NCBI GenBank assembly: GCA_004026145.2
Contig: SWLE01000457.1
Span: forward strand, 94,501-158,500
Reading direction: 5' to 3'
Length of the DNA stretch: 64,000 nt
Origin: Takifugu bimaculatus
Lineage: Eukaryota > Chordata > Actinopteri > Tetraodontiformes > Tetraodontidae
The notes under the pieces are model-generated. The model saw only the letters and a list, made by a program, of their open reading frames with translations, ran no database searches and had not been told where the DNA came from. Of the stretch, positions 22,221 to 33,000 are shown in pieces (positions within the stretch are counted from its first letter, which is position 1; each line of letters opens with the position of its first letter). A program made the translations under genes and the position numbers.

Positions 22221-22340
22221 GCTTACGGCCATACCACCCTGAGAACGCCCGATCTCGTCCGATCTCGGAAGCTAAGCAGGGTCGGGCCTGGTTAGTACTT
22301 GGATGGGAGACCGCCTGGGAATACCAGGTGCTGTAAGCTT
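22221..22340 (+). rRNA. 5S rRNA gene copy 2
   Basis: Complete 120-bp 5S sequence, same as copy 1 except for the canonical AAGCTAAGC in the internal control region. A T-run terminator follows. The upstream spacer matches that of copy 1, including CCATTTTCTTGC about 25 bp before the gene. The best candidate for a functional 5S gene in the window. Confidence 0.85.
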
Positions 22341-22506
22341 TTTGCACTCTTCCACTGGGTCAGCAGAGGCCGCCAGTGTTCCTGATAATTATCCAGCCAG
22401 ATGTAATTCACTTCTTAAGTACTTCTAACATTGAGATTTAATGTTGCACTATTGTACATCGTTTGAGATTTAATATTTAACTAATGTTGCACTGAGATTT
22501 AATGTT

Positions 22507-22740
22507 GCACTCTTCGGTTCGATTCCCGGTGTATTCCCTGGGAAGTCGTATCGGGCCTTTCTGGCCTGTGGGACACGTTGTCGTGACTATGTCTCTCGAC
22601 TGGTCTGGGAACGCCTGGGGATCCCCCCGGATGAGCTGGAAGAAGTAGCTGGGGAGAGGGAACTCTGGGTCTCTCTCCTTAGGCTGCTGCCCCCGCGACC
22701 CTACCCCGGATAAGTGGTGGAGGATGGATGGATGCCAAAA
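22507..22740 (+). mobile_element. RTE (Rex3-like) LINE 3' end
   Basis: Reads as the C-terminus of an RTE-clade reverse transcriptase: RDYVSRLVWERLGIPP, then DELEEVAGERELWVSLL and RLLPPRP, ending in TAA at about 22713, followed by a GGATGGATGG-type tail. Only about 230 bp remain, a typical 5'-truncated insertion. It joins directly to the truncated 5S spacer on its left. Confidence 0.8.
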
Positions 22741-23182
22741 TCACTTCAGCATCCAGGTCTGGGAACAGCAACTCAAAACAGATCAAACTTTATGGCTATC
22801 GGAGCTCCGCCAAGCCTCTGAAACTGAATTGAATGTATATTTAAATAACTTTAAAACATTTTAAATACTACATCTGCTGCCACCTTCTATTAACACACGG
22901 TTTATTCTTTTCTGTTAAATGGGGAACTTTCAAAAAGGTGTTTATCCACAGTGATAAAGACAAACTTTAATGGGAAGGTGAATGTTGTCTTGAAGATGTG
23001 TGCAACTTATTAGATGTAAAATATATAAATTCATCCATGATTAAATTTATATCTTCAAGGATTATCCACATTAATCCGGATAGATAATAGAAAATATATT
23101 AACATCACAATGATTTATATAATGAAAAAACTAAAGTAAATCAGGCCCTTCCTCTTATTATGGGGTAATTTCTGCCGTTCAG
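22741..23182. other. AT-rich stretch, nothing recognised
   Basis: AT-rich DNA between the Rex3-like tail and the spliced plus-strand gene. No open frame or repeat was recognised. An upstream exon or promoter of the next gene could lie here. Confidence 0.4.
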
Positions 23183-24797
23183 CACACCACCACAGGAACC
23201 CAGCATGCATGCTTGGATGCAGAGCTTAAAGGAGACAGCAGATGTAAGGAGGAACCTGAGGTTCTTAGGAACCCAACACGTGGTGTTGGTCCCACCCTTG
23301 AATCAGATCCCTGTGTGGCGCTGGACAGACTGAGCACAGGCGGAGAGGAAAACACTCTAGATGTGTCAAACAGCTTCTACAGCATCCGTCCCATTGATGC
23401 TGATGACCTTGAGCAGGAGCAGAGCCATTGGGCAACAGATGAGCCTGGTCCATCCACTGTGCTGCAAACCAGGTTATTAACACCTCCTCCTGGACCAGAC
23501 TCTGTTTTTTTCCCAACACCTCCTCCGGGACCAGACCCTGGTTTTTTCCCAACACCTCCTCCTGAACCAGAACCTCTTTTTTTCCCAACACCTCCTCCTG
23601 GACCAGACTCTGTTTTTTTCCCAACACCTCCTCTGGGACCAGACCCTGTTTTTTTCCCAGCACCTCCTCCTGGACCTGATCCTGAGCTCAAACGTTCGTG
23701 GCTTCCAGCGAATTCACACGTAAGGAAAATCCCGAGCCGAGATGAGGGTGATGTGCGTCTGACCACAATATCCTCCCATCACACCGATGTCACAACCTTG
23801 CCTCTCAATTTCAACAATCCAGGACAATTATACGGTCCAGAAACGCGCCGTCGATCAAACAAATCCCAGTTTGACTGGCAGGACAATGCGGAAAATGTCC
23901 GTGGCTTCCAGCAAATTCCCGCATATGGAAAATCCCGAGCCGAGAAGAGGGCGATGGTCCCTCTGTCCCAATTTGTTTTTATAACACACCTGAAGACCTG
24001 GGCACCCCGAGACCTGAGCGTCAGGATGTTGCCACTCAAACTTTGCCCCCTGGTGCTTGTGGAGATGCTTCCACTCCATCCAAAATTCACTCCATCTGTC
24101 CTGAGCAGCACGTGATGGCTGAAGGGGGCAACAGTGGGGTAAAGACAAAAGGAATGGTGTGGTCCCAGGGCACACCCCAGCCTGGGTTCCCACAGATGGG
24201 CAGCGGTGTGGACATCCCAGGGCCAGTGTCGGAGCCCCGGCCCTCCAAGGCTCAGACTTGTCAGCCAATGTTAAATCGGTAAGTTTATGGCCCCCACCCT
24301 CGCTGGCACTTTATTTCACTTGTGGAGCACTTGGTAACACCTGAGACCTGTTCCTCTTCAGGGGTCTGGAGCAGAGTTCAAAGACCAAGGCTGACAACCA
24401 ACCAGCTCATCCGCCAGGACAGCAAGTAAGTTTTGGGTGTAGAGTTGTTTTTGATGCTTAATTTGATGCTTGATTTAATTGTGTCCATTCATGTTACTCA
24501 TTCATAAAGTGAATGCCCCGGTTGGTCACAGACACATCAACATTTATCGGGTTTAAGACCCCTGACAGGACAAATACCCCAGGTTATAGCAGACCTGTTC
24601 AAAGATGCTCATGGTGGAAACTAAATCCTTCTGCTCTGACTTTTCAGGTGGGCTCCAAACTGACGTACGCACAGGTCTTGATGATGCCCCCACGGAAGCG
24701 TGCCCCACCCCCAGACCTTAGCCCCCCCTACCCAGAACAAGAGCCCCAACCAGCTGGGACTCGCCGTCCACTAAAGCTGAGATATGCAAGGCTGTGA
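23183..24797 (+). CDS. Unrecognised spliced gene with proline-rich repeats
   Basis: Not assigned to any family. An open frame runs from an acceptor-like TTCAG at 23182 with no in-frame ATG, so earlier exons are likely. Residues encoded at 23480-23695 are six 12-residue repeats of TPPPGPD-VFFP type. From about 23885 the coding signal moves to another frame and continues to a donor at 24278 (CG|GTAAGT). The next exon is 24362-24425 and the last is 24648-24797, ending TGA. Phases of these last three exons agree exactly, which is hard to get by chance. The end is basic and proline-rich (MMPPRKRAPPP...RPLKLRYARL). AATAAA lies near 24912. The frame change near 23885, beside a duplicated WLPANS...KIPSR module, suggests a frameshift or an unseen intron, so it may be a pseudogene. 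Confidence 0.5.
23480..23695 (+). repeat. 36-bp coding minisatellite, six copies
   Basis: Six imperfect 36-bp units encoding (T/A)PPPGPD(S/P)xFFP. The first five keep FFP, and the last turns into ELKR. All units stay in frame, consistent with a translated proline-rich segment. Confidence 0.8.
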
Positions 24798-25659
24798 ACG
24801 GACCACTATGGATATTTGGTTTTCAGTCTTTACAAAAGAAGCTGAACAAAATCAACTCTTCCATTGCTGCTTTAGGAGATTTTTTTCTTTAGTTTGTTTA
24901 GGTCTTTTTAAAATAAAAAAAAATCCAGGTTCTGTTCCCATGTTTGAATGTTCCAGTGTTTTTCTTTTAACACACCTGCATAATTGATGCTCATAATTCT
25001 GATTTCTTCTATTAAAAAGCACTGAGCAATATGTCTGTTTGTATCTTATTTATCTCATGTTGGTACTGAGTTTGTTTGGCTTTTATTTGAGTTAATCAGG
25101 AGTGTTTTGGATGTAGAAACTTCTGTTTGAGTAAAAAGGATTTGTTGATGTACCTCATTCACATTCTGTCCAGTGTGAAATCACAGAATCTGAAAACACT
25201 GACTTTGATGAGTGTTTAACACCATTACAAGTGTTTAAACACCATTTAAACATGAATGTGTGCAGAATATCCAGGTACAGGTGAGTTACTGATGGATGTA
25301 AATATGACTGAACAGTCCTAAAGTGTATGCTGCACTTTGTTGTTCTCTGTTTTTTGTCATAAGGTCTTCCACCCAGCAGGGGGCAGAATATCCATCAGGT
25401 TTATTGCTCTTTTTCGTCGCCACGCACTTGTTTACAATGAGGATGATTTCATTCCTGAGGGCCGTAATGAATAAGATGAATAATACTAATGAAATAATGC
25501 GCGTTAGCTGGAGAGCTGATGCACACTTTGGTGTCACTGCCACATCAGTCTTGTTCAGCCATCACAGATCTGTTTAAAAGCCATTTGACCTTTAATTTGA
25601 CATTATTCTGCCCAAATCAGAAAATGAAAATGAAGGCAAAATAACATTGGTCTCAAGTT
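24798..25659. other. Intergenic, no gene recognised
   Basis: AT-rich 3' region with a polyadenylation-type AATAAA near 24912 and further AT-rich DNA. Short overlapping frames at 25286-25577 on both strands show no motif. Confidence 0.4.
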
Positions 25660-26312
25660 TCCCTTGCCCGGATGCGGGTCACCGGGGCCCCCTCCTGGAG
25701 CCAGGCCTGGGGGTGGGGCACGTTGGTGAGAGCCTGGTGGCCGGACCTCTCACAAGCAACAGTGGCAAGGAAAAACTCCCCTTTAACAGGAAGAAACTTT
25801 GAGCAGGACCACGCTCATGTAGGGGGACCCTCCTGCTGATGGGGGGGCTGGGTAGAGAGAGAGGAGAGGAGAGGAGAGGAGAGGAGAGGAGAGGAGAGGA
25901 GAGGAAAGGAAAGGAAAGGAAAGGAAAGGAAACCATGACCCAGTGGGGTGACAGAGGCCTGTCAGGTGATCATGTCTCTGGACCCCGGCAGCCACATTAG
26001 ACGACCCCCTAAGTATGATAATCTGTCTATGATAGTAACTGGAACCACAGAATTATTAACAATAAGCTTTTTCAAAGAGGTAGGTTTTGAGTCTGATCTT
26101 AACGTACCTGGACAGGGAGCTGGTTCCATAGCAGGGGGGCCTGGTAGCTAAATACTCGGCCCCCAATTCTACTCCTAGAGACTCTGGGAACCACAAGTAG
26201 ACCAGCATTCTGAGAGCGGTCTATTGGGCTGGTAAGGTGTCACTAGCTCCTGCAAGTAGGATGGAGCTAGGCCTCTGAGGACCTTGTAGGTCAGAAGAAG
26301 GATTTTAAAAAT
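25660..26312 (-). mobile_element. LINE 3' part (left half of a split element)
   Basis: On the minus strand 26310-26030 reads like the end of a fish LINE ORF2: ILLLTYKVLRGLAPSYL, ELVTPYQP, and a decayed tail. The region 25660-25860 is its 3' sequence (GGCCCCCTCCTGGAGCCAGG, AACAGGAAGAAAC). It contains a GGAGA/GGAAA pentamer tract at 25861-25930. It continues on the other side of the inserted element at 27070. Frames are broken. Confidence 0.7.
25861..25930. repeat. AGGAG/AGGAA pentanucleotide microsatellite
   Basis: Uninterrupted GAGGA units switching to AAGGA units in the last 25 bp. Confidence 0.9.
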
Positions 26313-27069
26313 TACCTAATTTACCGGGACTAAAAAGCCGCATAATCTAATTTTAGAAAGTACATCAATTTTGTAGTTATACAAGCCACACATGTCAATA
26401 AGCCGAATTAAAACTCAGGACGCGGAACAAATGCCATGTTAAAGCTCCACTTTACACTGAACTAAAATTACGTCAACGAAGGGAGGTCTTCAATCACACA
26501 CACAACCTGGCTTATGGTGTGCAGGTGCAAACAGTAATTAAAACAGTAATTAAATACATCAACAACCAGAACTCAATAAATAGAACACTAACATTGAAAG
26601 TAGCAAAAGATAACATTTACAACGAACAAAAACAGAGTTAACACCAACCTGAACCCACAGACACACTGCCACAAAGCATGCTGGGAAATTCTCACACTGA
26701 CCCTCCCCAACACGCTACACTACCTTTGCTTTTCTTTTCAAACGGTGCCTGTGACGCGGCAGTAACACAGCAGCAATACGGCAGTATCACTAACAGGGCT
26801 GGTTAAAAAAACATACCGGTAAATTTTCTTCTTGCATTTTCCATGATGAGGGTCTGTTTATGCTAATTTTATTGATACACAAAGCGCGAAGTTACACTAA
26901 ACTTGCGTCTTCCTCGACACATATATTCCACCCGTCTCTCTTACCTTTTCCGCTCGAGCGCCCCTGGCGGCCGATAGAAAAAGTACACAAATAAGCCGCA
27001 CCGTAGAACAAGCCGCAGTGTTTAAAGTGTAGGAAAAAAGTAGCGGCTTATAGTCCGGAAATTACGGTA
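26313..27069. mobile_element. Inverted-terminal-repeat DNA element nested in LINE
   Basis: Left end TACCTAATTTACCGGGACTA with AAGCCGC just inside; right end, reversed, TACCGTAATTTCCGGACTAT followed by AAGCCGC. These are imperfect terminal inverted repeats of the kind seen in small non-autonomous DNA transposons. No transposase is seen in its 757 bp. LINE homology resumes on both sides (GGATTTTAAA before, TTCTAAATTTAACGGG after). Confidence 0.65.
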
Positions 27070-27450
27070 TTCTAAATTTAACGGGCAGCCAATGAAGTGA
27101 CGCCAGTACAGGAGTCATGTGATCTCTGTGGTCAATACCTGTCAGAACTCTTGCTGCAGCATTCTGGATCAGCTGGAGGCTTCTTAAAGAGTTGTTTGGA
27201 CACCCTGATAATAAAGAATTACAATAGTCCAGCCTGGAAGTAACAAATGCTGGACTAACTTTTCAGCATCATGGTGGGTCAGCAGCTTCCTGATCTTTGT
27301 GATGTTCCTCAGGTGAAAAAAAGGCACTTCTAGAGACTAATTTAATGTGTGAGTTGAAGGAGAGATTTTGGTCAAAAGTTACTCCTAGATTCCTCACAGA
27401 GAGACTAGATGTTAATGAGATACCATCTAGAGTGATCATGTGATCTAATC
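27070..27450 (-). mobile_element. LINE ORF2 part (right half of a split element)
   Basis: Minus-strand frame 27500-27070 includes MTPGLDHMITLDGISLTSS and SVRNLGVTFDQNLSFNSHI, then broken NSLLSGCPNNS-like and INAAARVLTG-like stretches. This is the post-RT region of a fish LINE, joined in evolution to 26312-25660. Frameshifts near 27310 and elsewhere make it non-functional. Confidence 0.7.
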
Positions 27451-28790
27451 CAGGGGTCATCAACACGTTGCCCGCGGGCACCCGGTCGCCCGTAAGAACC
27501 ACATGAGTCGCCCGCCGGCCTGTTCTAAAAATAGCTCAAATAGCACCACTTACCAATGAGCTGCATCTAATTTATTTTGTTTGCTATTCTTGTATAAATC
27601 ACACTTACACATAAACTGGAAATAACAATATATTTAAAAAAACCTTAAAAAATGTTTAATGAACTATGACCTAGTATAGTTCAAAGGTCAGTATGATGCG
27701 CATGACCAAAACGTAGCGTCTACGCAGATCGCTACGACCAAACAACCTAGCGGGCGCAGCCAAAACGAGGAGATGACTGACCCATAAAAAGATGGCAGAA
27801 AAAAGAAAGAAGACAGATCATTTTCACATGAATGGGAGGTCGATTTTTTTTTTACCACTGTGAAAGGAGCATGTGTTTGTCTTATTTGCGGGGCGACTGT
27901 GGCGACGGCGAAGCGGCACAATGTGGAGAGACATTTCACAACGTGTCACAAGCTACCATGCTAGCTATCCACAGGGCAGCGCACTGCCAGCAGGAAAAGC
28001 CCGAGAGTTAAAGGCAGCTTTGTGCAAACAGCAAGCTTTTTTCACAAGGCCAGTTAAAGCCTCCCAAAAAGCAACCGAAGCCTCATTTAGAGCTGTGCAA
28101 TTCTTGATTAAAAAGAAGAAGACATTTTCAGACGGGGAGGTAGTTAAAGAAGCAATGATGTTGATTGCCAAAACTGTACTTGAAGACGAGAAATACGGAA
28201 CCGACGTGATCTTCAATCTCTGGGGGCAGCTACGATGGTAAGAAGAGTATCTGCGATGTCCGGGAACTTGGCCGACCAGCTGGACCGTGACCTGGCGAGG
28301 TGCAGGTGGTTTAGCCTCCTGTGACGAGTCGGTGGACAGCAGCAGTACGGCGCTGCTGAGGATCTTTATCAGGAAGGTGTTTGATGATTTCTCCACAAGA
28401 GAAGAACTTCTCACACTACTGCCCCTAAAGACAACTACGAGGGGAGTTGACACATATAACAAGGGGAGTCGACCTATATAACGAGGGGAGTCGACATATT
28501 TAACGAGGGGAGTCGACCTATATAACGAGGGGAGTCGACCTATATAACGAGGGGAGTCGACATATTTAACGAGGGGAGTCGACCTATATAACGAGGGGAG
28601 TCGACCTATATAACGAGGGGAGTCGACCTATATAACGAGCGGAGTCGACATATATAACGAGGTGAAGGAGTTTTTGGGGGAGAAAAAAGTGCCGCTGGAA
28701 AAGCTGGTATCAGTGACTACAGGGGCTCCCGCTGTGAGCGGCCGACTACAGCGGTCGACTTGCCGGCTTTCGCAAAATTGCTAAATACAC
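27451..28790 (+). mobile_element. Degenerate hAT-type transposase (GTF2IRD2/ZBED-like)
   Basis: Begins CAGGGGTCATCAACACGTTG, like a hAT terminus. From about 27790 successive frames give a BED-like zinc finger start (AEKRKKTDHFHMN, CVCLICGATVATAKRHNVERHF), then KATEASFRAVQFLI, FSDGEVVKEAMMLIA, DESVD, FDDFSTREELLTLLPLKTT, RGVDTYN, and after a tandem repeat NEVKEFLGEKKVPLEKLVSVTT. Several frameshifts and stops break it. Such proteins bind and mobilise hAT DNA; this copy is dead. Confidence 0.75.
28441..28660 (+). repeat. 22-bp minisatellite, ten copies
   Basis: Exactly ten 22-bp units of the form GGGGAGTCGACCTATATAACGA, with CATATTT variants in a regular pattern. The unit equals the transposase codons around GVD-YN, so the array grew from coding sequence in place. 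Confidence 0.9.
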
Positions 28791-29430
28791 GCTAGCATGC
28801 CTGTTTTAAGCTATCGTAGCAGTATGTTTTACCATGCCCGCGCCCTATAATCCGGAGCACCTGATGTATGTGTTAAATACAGAAATAGCACCCGTAACTG
28901 AGGCTGCACCTTTTAATACGGTGCGCCCTTTGGTCACGAACATACGGTATATAGAACATAGGGCACGTTTGTGCGTGATATGACTCCGCGTCTGCGCAAC
29001 CACCACAACCTCCTATCTTTAGTATTGCTGCGCCAACTGGTGGTCTTTTGGGTTGAGGATAACGGTGATCTATATGTACCTATATGTAGCTATAGCGTCA
29101 TTGGCCTCCACTCCAGCCACTCCTGGTAGTTCCTCAATAACACTGAGTTTTTAGTGGATGCACAATCTGTGGAAGCCAACATAGAAATTTCTGAAGAGCC
29201 AAAGTTTTTGCAACAAAAATATAGTCCCCAATTAGGTTGTTTTGTTATCACACGACCCCGTCCCCATTATCTTAAGAGAATATAAAAGAATGAGTGGAGA
29301 CAGAAGAGAGAATGAGACGTTTTTGGCGCGTGTCGCTCTTGATTTAGTGTTTATTTTTGCAGTAAACTTAAAGGAGGCCTTTTCACTTTATGTTTGATTA
29401 AATTTAAGCTGATATTCCATTCTTGACATC
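28791..29430. other. Mixed repeat-like DNA between hAT relic and NLR unit 3
   Basis: Contains CCTATAATCCGGAGCACC and CTTTTAATACGGTGCGCC, which resemble ends of small DNA elements, and at 29225-29400 a TATAAAAG-bearing, LTR-like stretch. No frame of interest. Unit 3 homology starts at about 29430. Confidence 0.35.
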
Positions 29431-30007
29431 TTTAAATTTACAGTATTCATGGGAGTTTTATTTGGTCATTTTGCTTCTTTTTATTTCCTATTTCCCACAT
29501 TTATTCATAGTTTTTATTAGATTGCAATGAATCCTATAACATTGAACAGACTGACTAAAGTCAAATGAGCTGCGGTTCCCACCGATAGCCGTCATTCTGA
29601 TGGGTTTTTGCTGGCTGCAGCTGAAATATTCCAATGCTCCATGTCACAGAGACAGTAAATACTAAACCCTAAAGATTCTGAAGGCATGATGTCAAATAGT
29701 AACGTATAATACAGACATTTGAAGAGACAATTAAGAGAATGTTTCCATGCTTCTAAGAGTGGCCGAGGAGCCATTTAGAACTTTATAAAGATGCATTGTG
29801 TGATACCAGGAACTAATTTAACTTCAAGGCGAAGCTGCTTCTGCTTTGTCGACCACCGACTGATCTCCTGAAAGTCCACCAGCGCTTTTTAAAAACTGAA
29901 TTTTTCATCTATGGACGGAGTAGACGGCAGATGTTTCCACAGATGCTCTTCACCAGTGGTCAGTGAGTGATGCAGCAGATGAGCGGGAGTTGACTGGCTT
30001 CAACCAG
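29431..30007 (-). other. 3' region of NLR gene 3
   Basis: Matches 10155-10730 downstream of gene 2. It is transcribed 3'UTR or flank on the minus strand. A short minus-strand frame at 29774-29592 is not supported. Confidence 0.5.
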
Positions 30008-33000
30008 CTACCGTCTCAATGTCTCCAGCCCATAGTGTGGATTCTCTACGAGATCAGACAGCAGCTTCACTACTGAATCCTTCAGCTGATTCTGACTCAG
30101 GTCCAGTTCTCTGAGATGGGAGGGATTGGACCTCAGCGCCGAGGCCAGAGAGCCACAGCTGATCTCTGATAAACTGCAGTAACGCAAGCTGAAAAATGCA
30201 GGATGAGGTTATACGGTGCAGGTCTGCATGTGATCTGCGTCAGTACTAAACCTACGTTAGTTCTTAGTTGGGTCAGACCTGAATTCACAATATTACAAGG
30301 AATTTTTTTAATGTGGTGCATCACAGCAGTGTTGAGAACAGCCTCACTTCACCATCTTAGCAGCTGGTATATAGGTAGAAAAATGAAGACTGACCTGAGC
30401 CTCTCCAGTTTACAGTTTGGACTCTCCAGTCCAGAACAGAGCAGCTTCACTCCTGAATCCTGCAACGTGTTGTAGCTCAGGTCCAGAACCCTCAGATGGG
30501 AGAGGTTGGACTTCAGAGCTGAGGCCACAGAATCACAGCTGGTCTCTGATAACCTGCAGCGACTTAGGCTAAAATAAAGAAGGGAAACTTTTATAAGGTT
30601 ATAAGTGAAACCAGTATTAATCTGAAAGGTTAATCAAAGGCATGATCTGTAAATATTTAATTTAGTTACAGGTTAAAAAATGATAGTAATATGTAATGAC
30701 CACAATTCAAACCTCTCAGGTTTGCACTGTTCCAAAGGAGAATATATATTGTTCTGGCCCTCACTCTTCCCAGGTTCTCCCCACCTCTTTTCCTCCCATC
30801 TCATCATGGAGATCCATCTCACCTGTGGCTCATCTTTAAAGGCACAACCTGTCTTAGATGACTTCCTGTCTCCCTCACCATCTCCCTCCTGGTTGGCTGG
30901 TGTCTACCAGGCACCCTCACCTAGTTTTGTCTAATTTTGGTTACCATCTGTCGGCTTTTTCATTGTCCTTAAATCAATTTATCATGAATAAGTGGTCACC
31001 ATGTGGCCGTCCCTCCTGAAGGAACTGGGCACAACACACACACTCAGAAAGTGTGAGGACCCTCGGATAGAAAAATGGACATTTTTGAGAATGGTGTTTA
31101 CCTCAGAGTTTCCAGTCGGCAGTTTGGAAAGTGGAGAAAACCACAGAGCAGCTTCACTCCTGAATCCTGCAGCTTGTTCTGACTCAGGTCCAGTTCTCTG
31201 AGATGGGAGGGATTGGACCTCAGCGCCGAGGCCAGAGAGCCACAGCTGATCTCTGATAACCTGCAGTCAATCAACCTGAAAAATGCAGGATAAGGTTATA
31301 CGGTGCAGGTCTGCATGTTATCTGCGTCAGTACTAAACCTACGTTAGTTCTTAGTTGGGTCAGACCTGAATTCACGATATTCCAAGGAATTTTTTTAATG
31401 TGGTGCATCACAGCAGTGTTGAGAACAGCCTCACTTCACCATCTTAGCAGCTGGTATATAGGTAGAAAAATGAAGACTGACCTGAGCCTCTCCAGTTTAC
31501 AGTTTGGACTCTCCAGTCCAGAACAGAGCCACTTCACTCCTGAATCCTGCAACGTGTTGTCGCTCAGGTCCAGAACCCTCAGATGGGAGAGGTTGGACTT
31601 CAGAGCTGAGGCCACAGAATCACAGCAGGTCTCTGATAAACTGCAGCCACTTAGTCTAAAATAACAATTATTTTGAGAGAAGACAAATAAAAATCAACAT
31701 GTACCAGAGCAAAACACAGCTTACAAGCAACAAACCTCTGGTCCTGCACCGGCTTATCTGCCGTATGTTCCTATTTTGGGTTCTTTCAGGGCGGTTGGAC
31801 AAGATCTACAGCGTATGTAAAGTGTGTGTAGGTCAAAATACCTTCCAAGTTTGTGAGACCACATTTCTCAATAGCACTCAACTCTTGTCAGGAGTTGGGA
31901 CAAAGCGACCCACTCCTGATAGCTTGTGAGCGATGCTGCAGCGACACTGCAATCCCTACACTCTCTGGTGAAACCAAATCAAAGGTTTTACACACTGCTG
32001 GATGCTGGAAGGGTGGCTATAGTCTGGACGCATCGTTCCCCTGACTGCACATTTCTCCAACAATGATTGGCAGCTGGTGTCACTTGTTCTCCAGATAAGA
32101 GAAGGAAAGAGAGCCCCCCCACAGTGTGTTTGATTGCCCCACTGCAAGCTCAATGCTGCCAGAAAACATTGCAGGAGCATCAATTCCCCTCAGGGCATCA
32201 ACAAGGAGCTCAGGAAAAGGTGCAGCTGCCACCTACTAGAGACAAGCACACTGAGCTGAGATTCAAAGCCCTCTCCTCCCAAGAGAAGAGCTTGTTTGTT
32301 GGAGGCTCTTCTGGCCGATACCTGGTGCCACAGCTCCAGCTCAGCCCGTCTCTGGAGCTGAGGTGGAGCTTAGCAAGTTTCATGGTTCTCCACCACTTCC
32401 TCTCGCTGAGGACCTTCTCAGCTGGTGGTTTCTGCTCCACCTTCCAAGTTGAGCAGGTGATACTTCTGCATTCCTGCCACCAGTGTCTCTGTAGAAAGAG
32501 TCTTCTCTACTGTTTTAGATTAGATTGTAGAAAATTAGGATTTTTGGCTGGTGTCTTAGATGTTGTTGACTAAGAGCAGGTTTTTCTTTAATAACATAGA
32601 GAGATTCAATGACAAGAGCAAATGTATTATTTTATGAGCTACTTCCACTACTATTATATACACATACTTCCATATTGTCTTAGATTGCAAGCTGCATTTA
32701 TTGCATCGTTCATAGAAAGTCATATTTGTGAGGAGAAAAACTCAAATAAGGTCATTTTCTTTAATGATCATTACAACAGAAGGAGGCGATGAACAAACAG
32801 ATTTATCTAAAAATGTGTGAAAACTTATGGATGGAAACCTTTTTAAAATGGTTGCATTGTGTAGAATCGGTGTAGAATCAACTTGTTGACTTCTGATTTG
32901 GACTCCAATGGAAGTGAGGTGCAACAATTGTGGATGCTGAAAGCTTCAGATCTTCATGAAGGTTTCTGTGGTTGGACTGACCTGCTGCCCCTTTAAGAGG

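Noticed and set aside
23265..23766. Glycine-rich minus-strand frames opposite the proline repeat
   Set aside because: They are antisense shadows of the plus-strand minisatellite. Splice signals and polyadenylation signal are on the plus strand.
28441..28660. CRISPR-like array (regular 22-bp units)
   Set aside because: The units are contiguous with no spacers, derived from transposase codons, and the genome is vertebrate. It is a minisatellite.
29225..29400. Solo LTR with TATA box
   Set aside because: TATAAAAG and a terminal-like TGTT are present, but no matching second copy or clear TG...CA ends were found, so it was not called.
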